Assembly: GCA_050741255.1 (NCBI GenBank)
Contig: JBOIEQ010000138.1
Location: 1 to 11,595, forward strand
Reading direction: 5' to 3'
Length of the DNA stretch: 11,595 nucleotides
Origin: CAZXNF01 sp050741255
GTDB lineage: Bacteria > Pseudomonadota > Gammaproteobacteria > Burkholderiales > SG8-41
The position numbers were made by a program, and so were the translations under genes. Of this stretch, positions 1-6,348 are shown piece after piece. The notes under the pieces were generated by a model, which did no database searches, was not told the origin of the DNA, and saw nothing but the letters and a program-made list of their open reading frames with translations. Position 1 is the first letter of the stretch; each line of letters begins with the position of its first letter.

Positions 1-721
1 GCAGTTCGGTGTAGATCTCGCTCGCCGCCTCGAACAGATAGGAACCGGTGCCGGCGCCCGTCACGCGTTCGCACGACAGTCCCAGCCTCGCGAGCACGGT
101 TTGGGTCGCTTGCACCCGCTCCACCGCCAGCCGGATCGCCTCGCGCCGTTCCTCCACCTTGCGCAGGTGCTGCGCCGAACCCTGGTAGGCCTGCAGACCC
201 GCGAAGCGCAGGTGGGGGCTGCCAGCGATAACACGCGCCAGCTGTGCCGCCGGTTCGCCGGACGCGATGCCGCAGCGGTTGGCGCCGACGTTGATCTCGA
301 CCAGCACGTCGAGCTTCACGCCGGCCGCGCGCGCGGCCGCGTCGAGCGCGGCCACGTTGTCCGGATGGTCGGCGCAGACCGCGACCCGCGCGCGCTTCGC
401 CAGCGCGGCGAGCCGGCGCAGCTTGGCGGCACCGACCACTTCGTTCGCGATCAGGATGTCATTGACGCCGCCGTCGACGAGCGCTTCCGCCTCGCTGACT
501 TTCTGGCAGCACACGCCCACCGCGCCGCGCGCGATCTGGCGTAGCGCGATTTCGGGGCACTTGTGGCTCTTGGCGTGCGGCCTGACCCTGATCGAACGAC
601 CGCGCAGCGACTCGGCCAGCCGGTCGAGGTTGCGCTCGAAGGCGTCAAGATCGAGCAGCAGGCAGGGCGTATCGACGGCTTCGAGTGCCATGCCGATATC
701 GGCGGCGGGACGGACGGTCAT
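1..721 (-). CDS. PLP-dependent D-threonine aldolase / 3-hydroxy-D-aspartate aldolase-like protein (DSD1 family), 3' end missing
   Basis: The minus-strand frame is open from an ATG at 721-719 to the left edge, giving the first 240 residues of a protein whose family is usually about 370-390 residues. It has the N-terminal alanine-racemase-like barrel. RPHAKSHK at residues 47-54 contains the expected PLP-binding lysine, K51. GVCCQKVSEAEAL (about 70-82), EINVGANRCG (about 142-151), QAYQGS, and GAGTGSYLFEAASEIYTEL at the cut end all fit the D-threonine aldolase / DSD1 group. Family members cleave beta-hydroxy-D-amino acids to glycine plus an aldehyde, or dehydrate D-serine, using PLP and usually a divalent metal bound by the C-terminal domain, which is outside the window. 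The substrate cannot be told from this part. A GGAG-like ribosome site lies about 9 nt before the ATG. The gene starts 18 nt after the xthA stop on the same strand, so the two are probably co-transcribed. The family call is firm; the exact activity is not. Confidence 0.88.
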   Translation of the reverse strand, partial: MTVRPAADIGMALEAVDTPCLLLDLDAFERNLDRLAESLRGRSIRVRPHAKSHKCPEIALRQIARGAVGVCCQKVSEAEALVDGGVNDILIANEVVGAAKLRRLAALAKRARVAVCADHPDNVAALDAAARAAGVKLDVLVEINVGANRCGIASGEPAAQLARVIAGSPHLRFAGLQAYQGSAQHLRKVEERREAIRLAVERVQATQTVLARLGLSCERVTGAGTGSYLFEAASEIYTEL

Positions 722-739
722 CGGGTAGCTCCGGAAAAG

Positions 740-1522
740 TCAGGCCTTGAAGTTATAGTCGATCGTGAGCGGCGCATGGTCCGAAAAACGCGTCGTCTTG
801 TAGATCGTCGCACGCTTCGCGGTCCTCGCGATGCCGGGCGTCGCGATCTGGTAATCGATGCGCCAGCCCACGTTCTTCTCGTACGCGGCGCCGCGGTTCG
901 ACCACCACGTGTAGCAGGCGTCGGTCGCCTCCGGGTGCAGGCGGCGGTAGACGTCCACCCAGCCCAGTTCGTCGAACACCCGGGTGAGCCAGTCCCGCTC
1001 CTCGGGCAGGAAGCCCGAATTCTTCCGGTTCGAACGCCAGTTCTTCAAATCGATTTCGCGGTGCGCGATGTTCCAGTCGCCGCACAGCACGATCTCCTGC
1101 CCGCTGGCCCGCAGCGCCTTGAGGTGCGGAAAAAAACGCTTCATGAACGCGAATTTCGCCGCCTGCCGGTGTTCGCCGCTGGAGCCCGACGGCAGATAAA
1201 GGGAAATCACGGACAGTTTTCCGAAATCGCATTGCAGGGTGCGACCTTCGGCATCGGTGGCCTTGTGACCGATACCCGCCACCACGCGATCGGGTGCCCG
1301 CTGGGCGTACAGTCCGGCGCCGCTGTAACCGGGTTTTTCGGCGAAGTGAAAATGCCCGCGGTGACGGCCCGGCGCGCGCATCGCATCGGTCAGATCATCC
1401 GCCCGGGCCTTCAGTTCCTGCACGCAGACCACGTCGGCCTTTTGGCGCGCCATCCACGGGAAAAATCCCTTGCGGTCTGCCGAGCGCACGCCGTTGAGGT
1501 TGGCGGTGATTATGCGTAACAT
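740..1522 (-). CDS. xthA: Exodeoxyribonuclease III (class II AP endonuclease)
   Basis: A complete 260-residue enzyme of the exonuclease III / AP endonuclease family (endonuclease/exonuclease/phosphatase fold), close to the usual 255-270 residues. It acts in base excision repair: it cuts DNA 5' to abasic sites, clears blocked 3' ends and degrades duplex DNA from the 3' end with Mg2+. The catalytic residues can be followed along the protein: N8 in TANLNGVRS, metal-binding E36 in VQELK, Y109 in SLYLPSGS, D149 and N151 in GDWNIAH, D223 in GWRIDYQ, and the D248-H249 pair in FSDHAPL. The ATG at 1522-1520 follows a GAGG ribosome site at a spacing of about 8 nt. The gene is divergent from pyrE with 32 bp between the starts, so its promoter must reach into pyrE. 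GATAAT on the minus strand at 1570-1565 is a possible -10, without a clear -35. Some Betaproteobacteria name this gene exoA. Confidence 0.96.
   Translation of the reverse strand: MLRIITANLNGVRSADRKGFFPWMARQKADVVCVQELKARADDLTDAMRAPGRHRGHFHFAEKPGYSGAGLYAQRAPDRVVAGIGHKATDAEGRTLQCDFGKLSVISLYLPSGSSGEHRQAAKFAFMKRFFPHLKALRASGQEIVLCGDWNIAHREIDLKNWRSNRKNSGFLPEERDWLTRVFDELGWVDVYRRLHPEATDACYTWWSNRGAAYEKNVGWRIDYQIATPGIARTAKRATIYKTTRFSDHAPLTIDYNFKA
1494..1522 (+). promoter_or_regulatory. Candidate sigma-70 promoter of pyrE inside the 5' end of xthA
   Basis: TTGAGG at 1494-1499 (4 of 6 against TTGACA) and TAACAT at 1517-1522 (4 of 6 against TATAAT) are separated by exactly 17 nt. Transcription would start near 1529, giving a leader of about 26 nt before the pyrE ATG at 1555. 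The -10 hexamer covers the xthA start codon on the other strand. This is prediction from sequence alone, but it is the best-placed candidate in the 32-bp spacer and the coding region beside it. Confidence 0.4.
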
Positions 1523-1554
1523 TCGCTGGCCTCGGCGACCGGTGTGACCGCTGC

Positions 1555-2208
1555 ATGACTGCTGATTATCAACACGATTTCATCCGCTTCGCGATCCGGC
1601 AGAAGGTGCTGCTGTTCGGGGAGTTCAAGACCAAGGCCGGGCGCCTGTCGCCGTACTTTTTCAACGCCGGGCTGTTCAATGACGGCGCGTCGCTCAGGAC
1701 GCTCGCCGGATTTTACGCGAAAGCCATCATGGCCTCGGGCATCGGCTTCGACATGCTGTTCGGTCCTGCTTACAAGGGCATCCCGCTGGTCGCCGCCATC
1801 GCCATCGGGCTCGCGGAAGCGGGACGCAACGTGCCTTTCGCCTACAACCGCAAGGAGGCAAAGGACCACGGCGAAGGCGGCGCGGTGATCGGCGCGCCAC
1901 TCGCCGGCCGGGTGCTGATCGTGGACGACGTGATTTCCGCCGGCACCTCGGTGCGGGAATCGGTCAACCTGATCCGGGACTCGCGCGCTATACCCTGCGG
2001 GGTGGCGATTGCCCTCGACCGCATGGAACGCGGCCAGGGCGAACTGTCCGCCACCCAGGAAGTCGAACAACAATACGGCATGCCGGTGATCAGCATTGCC
2101 AACCTTGACGATCTCTCCGCCACCCTGGAAACCGATGAAGCGCTTCGTGGTCACCTCGACAGTGTCGCCCGCTATCGCGCCGCATACGGATCCCGTGCCC
2201 ATGCCTAA
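1555..2208 (+). CDS. pyrE: Orotate phosphoribosyltransferase
   Basis: A complete 217-residue type I phosphoribosyltransferase, the normal PyrE length. It converts orotate and PRPP to orotidine 5'-monophosphate and pyrophosphate in the fifth step of de novo UMP synthesis, as a cytosolic dimer. The PRPP-binding signature VLIVDDVISAGTS is at residues 120-132. The flexible catalytic loop YNRKEAKDHGEGG is at 97-109 with K100, K103 and H105. The N-terminal FGEFKTKAGRLSPYFFNAG (21-39) is the usual orotate-side segment with K25 and the SPYFFN motif. No good Shine-Dalgarno sequence is visible before the ATG. The leader from the proposed promoter would be short, about 26 nt, and no pyrE-type attenuator hairpin is seen. 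The last 8 nt overlap the start of the next gene, so translation of the two is probably coupled. Confidence 0.97.
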   Translation: MTADYQHDFIRFAIRQKVLLFGEFKTKAGRLSPYFFNAGLFNDGASLRTLAGFYAKAIMASGIGFDMLFGPAYKGIPLVAAIAIGLAEAGRNVPFAYNRKEAKDHGEGGAVIGAPLAGRVLIVDDVISAGTSVRESVNLIRDSRAIPCGVAIALDRMERGQGELSATQEVEQQYGMPVISIANLDDLSATLETDEALRGHLDSVARYRAAYGSRAHA

Positions 2209-2986
2209 GGCACTGGGCGGGATACTGCTGGCCGCCGCCCTGGCCACCTTCGCCGGTGGTGCGCCCGCCGCGGACGCCGGCGCTACCGGCCCGAAAATCT
2301 TCTGCTGGAAGAATGCCACCGGCAAAACGGAATGCGGTGACCGCGCGCCCCAGGACGCGCAGGTGCGGCAACTCAACCAGCGCGGCGTCACCGTCAACAC
2401 CAAGGAAGCCGCCCTTACGCCGGAACAGGCGAAAGCGCGCGAAGAAGAGGAAGCCCGCAAGAAAATTGAAAAAACCCGTCAGGAGCAGCAGCAACGCCGG
2501 GACCGCGCGCTGCTGGACACCTTCACCACCGAGCAGGAGATCGAAGCCAAGCGCAAGCGCGAAGTGAGCAATGCCGAAGCCCAGATCACCAATCTCGAAA
2601 CAACGCTCCGCAACGCGACCGATCGCCAGACGCAGGCCACGCAAAGGGCCGAGGATTTCCGCAAAGGCACCGGCAAGGTACCGCAAGCGATGCAGGACGA
2701 GGTCACGCGCATCGAACAGGAAAAGCTTTCGCTCAACTCGCAGATCGCGAGGAAACGCAAGGACATCACCGAGATCAACGCGAATTACGCGGAATTGCGG
2801 GCCCGTTTCGTTGAACTGAAGGGCGGCGCCGCGCCGGGCGCCAAGGCCACGCCCACGCCCGCACCGGACGCCAAGGCCGCGCCGACGCCCACTGCCACAC
2901 CCGCCCCGGGCTTGAAGGCGGCGCCGACGCCCCCTGCCGCGCCAGCGCCGGCAGCACCGGCACCCGCACCACCCGCGAAAAAGTAG
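2201..2986 (+). CDS. Secreted DUF4124-like coiled-coil protein with a Pro/Ala/Thr-rich tail, function unknown
   Basis: A 261-residue protein. The chosen ATG at 2201 gives a clean signal peptide: K3, then hydrophobic residues 5-19, with likely cleavage near APAADA (21-26). Upstream in-frame starts (2096, 2135) would bury this signal behind pyrE-overlapping sequence and are rejected. Residues about 31-62 (KIFCWKNATGKTECGDRAP and following) resemble the short DUF4124 module common in proteobacterial envelope proteins; C35 and C45 could form a disulfide. Residues about 75-205 are highly charged (Glu, Lys, Arg, Gln) and predicted to be a long alpha-helical coiled coil. Residues 208-261 are a low-complexity tail with three AKA(T/A)PTP-like units ending in PPAKK. 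The ATG lies inside the last codons of pyrE (ATGCCTAA overlap), which suggests coupling. No enzyme motif is present. A periplasmic structural or scaffold role is inference only. Confidence 0.82.
   Translation: MPKALGGILLAAALATFAGGAPAADAGATGPKIFCWKNATGKTECGDRAPQDAQVRQLNQRGVTVNTKEAALTPEQAKAREEEEARKKIEKTRQEQQQRRDRALLDTFTTEQEIEAKRKREVSNAEAQITNLETTLRNATDRQTQATQRAEDFRKGTGKVPQAMQDEVTRIEQEKLSLNSQIARKRKDITEINANYAELRARFVELKGGAAPGAKATPTPAPDAKAAPTPTATPAPGLKAAPTPPAAPAPAAPAPAPPAKK
2840..2932 (+). repeat. Three imperfect in-frame 21-bp repeats encoding AKA(T/A)PTP / LKAAPTP
   Basis: Units at 2840-2860, 2870-2890 and 2912-2932 encode residues 214-220 (AKATPTP), 224-230 (AKAAPTP) and 238-244 (LKAAPTP) of the DUF4124 protein. 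They are spaced 30 and 42 bp apart, both multiples of three. Pro/Ala-rich linkers separate and follow them. Copy number in such low-complexity tails can vary between strains. Confidence 0.75.
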
Positions 2987-2988
2987 CG

Positions 2989-4422
2989 CTAGCCGAGCTT
3001 GCGCTTCAGCAGGGCGTTGACCTGCCCCGGGTTGGCCTTGCCCTTGGTCGCCTTCATGACCTGGCCGACCAGCGAGTTGAAGGCCTTTTCCTTGCCGGCC
3101 TTGTAGTCGGCGACCTGCGCGGCGTTCGAGGCGAGTACTTCGTCGACGATCTTCTCGATCTCGCCAGAGTCGGAAATCTGCTTCAGGCCGCGTTTTTCGA
3201 TGATGGCGTTTGGATCACCCTCGCCAGCCCAGACGGCATCGAAAACTTCCTTTGCGATCTTGCCTGAAATCGTACCATCAACAATTCGCTCAACCAGTTC
3301 GCGCAACTGTTGCGGCTGCAACTTGCTTTGACTGACGGTGATACCGGCCTGATTGAGACTCGCATTCAGGTTTCCCGCCACCCAGTTGGCGCTTTGCCTG
3401 GTGACTTCGGGGCTCGCGTCCTTCACCACGACTTCGAAGAACTGCGCCATGTCCAGACTGCCGGTAATAACAGTCGCCATCGCGGGGGCAACGCCCATCT
3501 CTACGGTAAATTGTCGGTATTTTTCCCCCGGGAGCTCGGGCATGGTCCGACGCACATCACCGACCCATTGATCGGAGATCTCGAGCGGCAGCAAGTCCGG
3601 ATCCGGAAAATAGCGATAGTCCATCGCGTCTTCCTTGGAGCGCATGGAGCGCGTCTCGTCGCGGTCAGGATCGTAGAGCCGCGTTTCCTGGACCACCATG
3701 CCGCCATCCTCGATCAGCGCGATCTGGCGCCGCACTTCGAACCTGATCGCCTGCTCCATGAAGCGGAAGGAGTTGAGGTTCTTGATCTCGCAGCGGGTGC
3801 CGAGCGCGGCCGAGCCCGCGGGACGCACGGACACGTTGGCGTCGCAGCGGAAGCTGCCCTCCTGCATGTTGCCGTCGCAGATGCCGATCCATTGCACGAG
3901 CTCGTGCAGCTTCTTCGCATACGCCACCGCTTCCTCGGCGGAGCGCATGTCGGGTTCCGTGACGATCTCCAGCAGCGGCGTGCCGGCACGGTTGAGATCG
4001 ATGCCGGACTGCCCCTCGAAATCCTCGTGCAGCGACTTGCCCGCGTCCTCCTCGAGATGCGCGCGCGTGAGCCGCACGGTCTTCTCCGTGTCGCCGAGCA
4101 TGAACGACAGCGAGCCGCCCTGCACCACCGGGATCTCGTACTGGCTGATCTGGTAGCCCTTCGGCAGGTCGGGGTAGAAGTAATTCTTGCGCGCGAAGAT
4201 GCTGCGCGGCGCGATGGTCGCGCCGACGGCCAGCCCGAAGCGGATCGCGCGCTCGACCGCCCCGCGATTGAGGACCGGCAGCACGCCGGGCAGCGCGAGG
4301 TCCACCACGCTGGCCTGGGTGTTCGGTTCCGCGCCGAACGCGGTCGAGGCGCCGGAGAAGATCTTCGACGCGGTCGAGAGCTGGGCGTGGGTTTCCAGGC
4401 CGATGACGATTTCCCACTGCAT
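2989..4422 (-). CDS. gatB: Asp-tRNA(Asn)/Glu-tRNA(Gln) amidotransferase subunit B
   Basis: GatB is the subunit of the GatCAB amidotransferase that binds tRNA and phosphorylates the misacylated Glu or Asp with ATP before amidation. The 477-residue product matches the family length. It has EIVIGLETHAQL at the N terminus, ARKNYFYPDLPKGYQISQYE around 77-96, and the family signature DLNRAGTPLLEIVTEPDM at 142-159. EGSFRCDANVSV (about 188-199) and the GTRCEIKNLNSF segment (about 208-219) follow. A C-terminal YqeY-like tRNA-binding tail ends near GKANPGQVNALLKRKLG. The start is placed at the ATG 4422-4420 rather than the in-frame GTG at 4431: an AGGG ribosome site lies 8 nt before the ATG, while the GTG has a purine stretch directly against it. 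The ATG begins one base after the gatA stop, so translation is very likely coupled. The gene ends 2 bp from the convergent DUF4124 gene. Confidence 0.96.
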   Translation of the reverse strand: MQWEIVIGLETHAQLSTASKIFSGASTAFGAEPNTQASVVDLALPGVLPVLNRGAVERAIRFGLAVGATIAPRSIFARKNYFYPDLPKGYQISQYEIPVVQGGSLSFMLGDTEKTVRLTRAHLEEDAGKSLHEDFEGQSGIDLNRAGTPLLEIVTEPDMRSAEEAVAYAKKLHELVQWIGICDGNMQEGSFRCDANVSVRPAGSAALGTRCEIKNLNSFRFMEQAIRFEVRRQIALIEDGGMVVQETRLYDPDRDETRSMRSKEDAMDYRYFPDPDLLPLEISDQWVGDVRRTMPELPGEKYRQFTVEMGVAPAMATVITGSLDMAQFFEVVVKDASPEVTRQSANWVAGNLNASLNQAGITVSQSKLQPQQLRELVERIVDGTISGKIAKEVFDAVWAGEGDPNAIIEKRGLKQISDSGEIEKIVDEVLASNAAQVADYKAGKEKAFNSLVGQVMKATKGKANPGQVNALLKRKLG

Positions 4423-4423
4423 G

Positions 4424-5884
4424 CTAGGCACCCTGCGGCACGCGCTTGTGCCAGTCGGTGGCGAGCTGATACTGGTGCGCCACGCCCAGCATCTTCGCTT
4501 CCTCGAAGTAGTTCGCCATGAGCTGCAGCCCCACCGGGCGGCCCTTGGCGCCGAAACCGCAGGGGATGCTCATGCTGGGGATACCGGCCAGGCTGCCGGG
4601 CACCGTGTAGAGGTCGGCGAGATACATCGCCAGCGGATCGGCGGCCTTCTCGCCGAAACCGAAGGCGACGCTGGTCGTCACCGGTCCGGCGATCACGTCG
4701 CACTGCTGGAACGCCCGCTGGAATTCGTCGGCGATGATCCGCCGGACTTTTTGCGCCTTGATGTAATAGGCGTCGTAGTAGCCGTGCGACAGCACGTAGG
4801 TGCCGATCAGGATGCGGCGCTTCGGTTCGTCGCCGAAACCCTCGGCGCGCGACTTCTTCATCATGTCGATGAGATCTTTGTACTCTTTCGCGCGATGGCC
4901 ATAACGCACGCCGTCGAAGCGCGACAGGTTGCTCGAACACTCCGCGGGAGCGATGACGTAATACACGGGGATGCCCAGTTCGGCGTTGGGCAGCGAGATA
5001 TCCACCAGTTGCGCCCCAAGCCGCACGTACTCCTGCAGCGCCTCGCGCACCGCCTTTTCCACGTCCGGCGCAAGCCCGGCGCCGAAGAATTCACGCGGCA
5101 CGCCGATCCGCAGCCCCTTGACCGGCGCGGCCAGGCTGCGGGTGTAGTCCTCGCGCGGCCGGTCGACACTGGTCGAATCCCGCGCGTCGAAGCCCAGCAT
5201 GGCGTTGAACACCAGCGCGCAGTCCTCGGCCGTCTGGGTCATCAGGCCGGCCGTGTCGAGGCTGGAGGCGAAGGCGATCATGCCCCAGCGCGAGGGCCGG
5301 CCGTAGGTGGGCTTGGTGCCGGTGATGCCGGTGAAGGCCGCCGGTTCGCGGATGGACCCGCCGGTGTCGGTGGCGGTGGCGACCGGGGCGATACGCGCGG
5401 CCACGGCCGCGGAGGAGCCGCCGGAGGACCCCCCCGGCACCGCGTCCTTGTCCCACGGATTCAAGACGTTGCCGTAGGCGCTGTTCTCGTTGGACGAACC
5501 CATCGCGAACTCGTCGCAGTTCAGCTTGCCCAGGCACACCATGCCGGCCTGCGCGAGGTTCTCGACCACGGCGGCGTCAAAGGGACTCATGTAGCCCTCC
5601 AGCATCCGGCTCGACGCCGTGGACGCCCAGTCCTTGGTGACGAAGATGTCCTTGTGGGCGAGCGGCACGCCGAGCAATGCACCCGATTCGCCTCCCGCGC
5701 GGCGGGCATCGGCCGCCCGGGCCTGCGCCCGGGTCGCCTCCGGCCGCACGTCGAGGAAGGCGTTGAGGTCCCGATGCGTCTCGATGCGGGCGAGGAACAG
5801 GTCGGCCAGCTCGAGGGCGGACACCTGGCGGGCCTCCAGCAGACGTCCCAATTCGGCCACCGTGGCGCGGGCGAGGTCCGTCAT
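4424..5884 (-). CDS. gatA: Asp-tRNA(Asn)/Glu-tRNA(Gln) amidotransferase subunit A (glutaminase)
   Basis: GatA is the amidase-signature subunit that hydrolyses glutamine and channels the ammonia to GatB. The 486-residue length is normal. The Ser-cisSer-Lys triad can be placed by family alignment: K78 in PLAHKDIF, S153 in PGGSSGGSSAAVA, and nucleophile S177 in DTGGSIREPAAF. The substrate-side segments KRRILIGTYVLSHGYYDAYY and ADLYTVPGSLAG keep the conserved Arg and Asp that bind the glutamine substrate. The residue three after the nucleophile is Glu (E180), where GatA normally has Gln (SIRQPA). The amidase signature tolerates variation there, so activity is expected. The ATG at 5884 lies 6 nt after the gatC stop with only a weak GAG-type ribosome site, consistent with coupling to gatC. 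The stop is one base before the gatB ATG. Confidence 0.97.
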   Translation of the reverse strand: MTDLARATVAELGRLLEARQVSALELADLFLARIETHRDLNAFLDVRPEATRAQARAADARRAGGESGALLGVPLAHKDIFVTKDWASTASSRMLEGYMSPFDAAVVENLAQAGMVCLGKLNCDEFAMGSSNENSAYGNVLNPWDKDAVPGGSSGGSSAAVAARIAPVATATDTGGSIREPAAFTGITGTKPTYGRPSRWGMIAFASSLDTAGLMTQTAEDCALVFNAMLGFDARDSTSVDRPREDYTRSLAAPVKGLRIGVPREFFGAGLAPDVEKAVREALQEYVRLGAQLVDISLPNAELGIPVYYVIAPAECSSNLSRFDGVRYGHRAKEYKDLIDMMKKSRAEGFGDEPKRRILIGTYVLSHGYYDAYYIKAQKVRRIIADEFQRAFQQCDVIAGPVTTSVAFGFGEKAADPLAMYLADLYTVPGSLAGIPSMSIPCGFGAKGRPVGLQLMANYFEEAKMLGVAHQYQLATDWHKRVPQGA

Positions 5885-5890
5885 GCGGTG

Positions 5891-6178
5891 CTACTCAATG
5901 ACCTTGGGCACGAGGAACAGGCCCCCGTGCTGTTCGGGCGCGTTGCGCAGATTCCGCTCCCGGTCGTCGCCCTCGGTCACCGCGTCCGCGCGCAGCCGCT
6001 GGCTGCCGCCGAGGGGGTGCGACATCGGCTCGATGCCGTCGGTCGGCACCTTCTGCATGCGCTCGATCATGCCGAAGATGTCGTTCAGCTGGGCCAGCGT
6101 TTCGGCGGCCTGCGCAGGGGTGATCTCGATCCGCGCCAGGTGCGCGATCCGGAGCACATCGTCTTTGGAAAGTGCCAT
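5891..6178 (-). CDS. gatC: Asp-tRNA(Asn)/Glu-tRNA(Gln) amidotransferase subunit C
   Basis: GatC is the small belt-like subunit that wraps GatA and GatB and stabilises the complex. The product is 95 residues, the usual size. It begins MALSKDDVLRIAHLARIEI and carries the typical SHPL and LRADAVTE segments and the C-terminal APEQHGGLFLVPKVIE. The ATG at 6178-6176 is preferred to an in-frame TTG at 6205 because the family begins with this short MxLS helix; no strong Shine-Dalgarno sequence is seen. It is the first gene of gatC-gatA-gatB and is divergent from mreB across 170 bp. Its likely promoter is the TATGAT -10 described separately. A full GatCAB implies that the organism makes Gln-tRNA and/or Asn-tRNA by the indirect route; which one depends on whether GlnRS or AsnRS is encoded elsewhere. 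Confidence 0.95.
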   Translation of the reverse strand: MALSKDDVLRIAHLARIEITPAQAAETLAQLNDIFGMIERMQKVPTDGIEPMSHPLGGSQRLRADAVTEGDDRERNLRNAPEQHGGLFLVPKVIE

Positions 6179-6219
6179 AAAAACCCGCGCCAAGCCTTTA
6201 ATCAAAAAGGGCGTTAAGG

Positions 6220-6226
6220 TATCATA
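6220..6226. promoter_or_regulatory. Overlapping -10 elements for gatC (minus) and mreB (plus)
   Basis: The 7-bp core TATCATA reads TATCAT on the plus strand (6220-6225) and TATGAT on the minus strand (6226-6221), each one mismatch from TATAAT. Predicted starts are near 6232 (plus, towards mreB, leader about 117 nt) and 6214 (minus, towards gatC, leader about 36 nt), 18 bp apart. The -35 regions at 17-nt spacing are poor: TTTAAT at 6197-6202 for plus and GACCTT at 6249-6244 for minus. This is a prediction. No better-placed promoter was found in the 6179-6348 intergenic region, which otherwise shows only a 5-bp hairpin (GCACC/GGTGC, 6282-6296). Confidence 0.35.
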
Positions 6227-6348
6227 ACCCGCTGATTATTCGGAAGGTCGGACAGAGCTGGGCCAAAGTTGCAGGGGGAATGCACCGCCTTGGTGCCGAC
6301 TAGATGACAAATGAATAACGACGGACTCTAAACCTTGGAATTTCAAAC

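Noticed and set aside
101..1519. Plus-strand open frames opposite the aldolase and xthA genes
   Set aside because: The minus strand encodes two proteins with clear active-site motifs in this stretch, so the plus-strand frames are shadows.
2985..3005. AGCGC/GCGCT inverted pair at the convergent gene ends as a bidirectional terminator
   Set aside because: The stem is only 5 bp around an 11-nt loop and has no T-tract on either side.
4187..6217. Very long plus-strand open frame (676 codons) across the gat operon
   Set aside because: It lies opposite gatB, gatA and gatC, which have complete family motifs and operon spacing. Its own translation is rich in Arg, His, Gly and Ala with no recognisable domain: a typical antisense shadow in high-GC DNA.
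6282..6296. GCACC/GGTGC hairpin in the mreB leader as a riboswitch or terminator
   Set aside because: Only 5 bp with a 5-nt loop and no T-tract or conserved aptamer pattern; short hairpins like this are expected by chance at this GC content.
6304..6332. ATGACA-17-TCTAAA as the mreB promoter
   Set aside because: The hexamers and spacing look reasonable, but transcription would start near 6339, leaving about 10 nt of leader and cutting into the GGA ribosome site.
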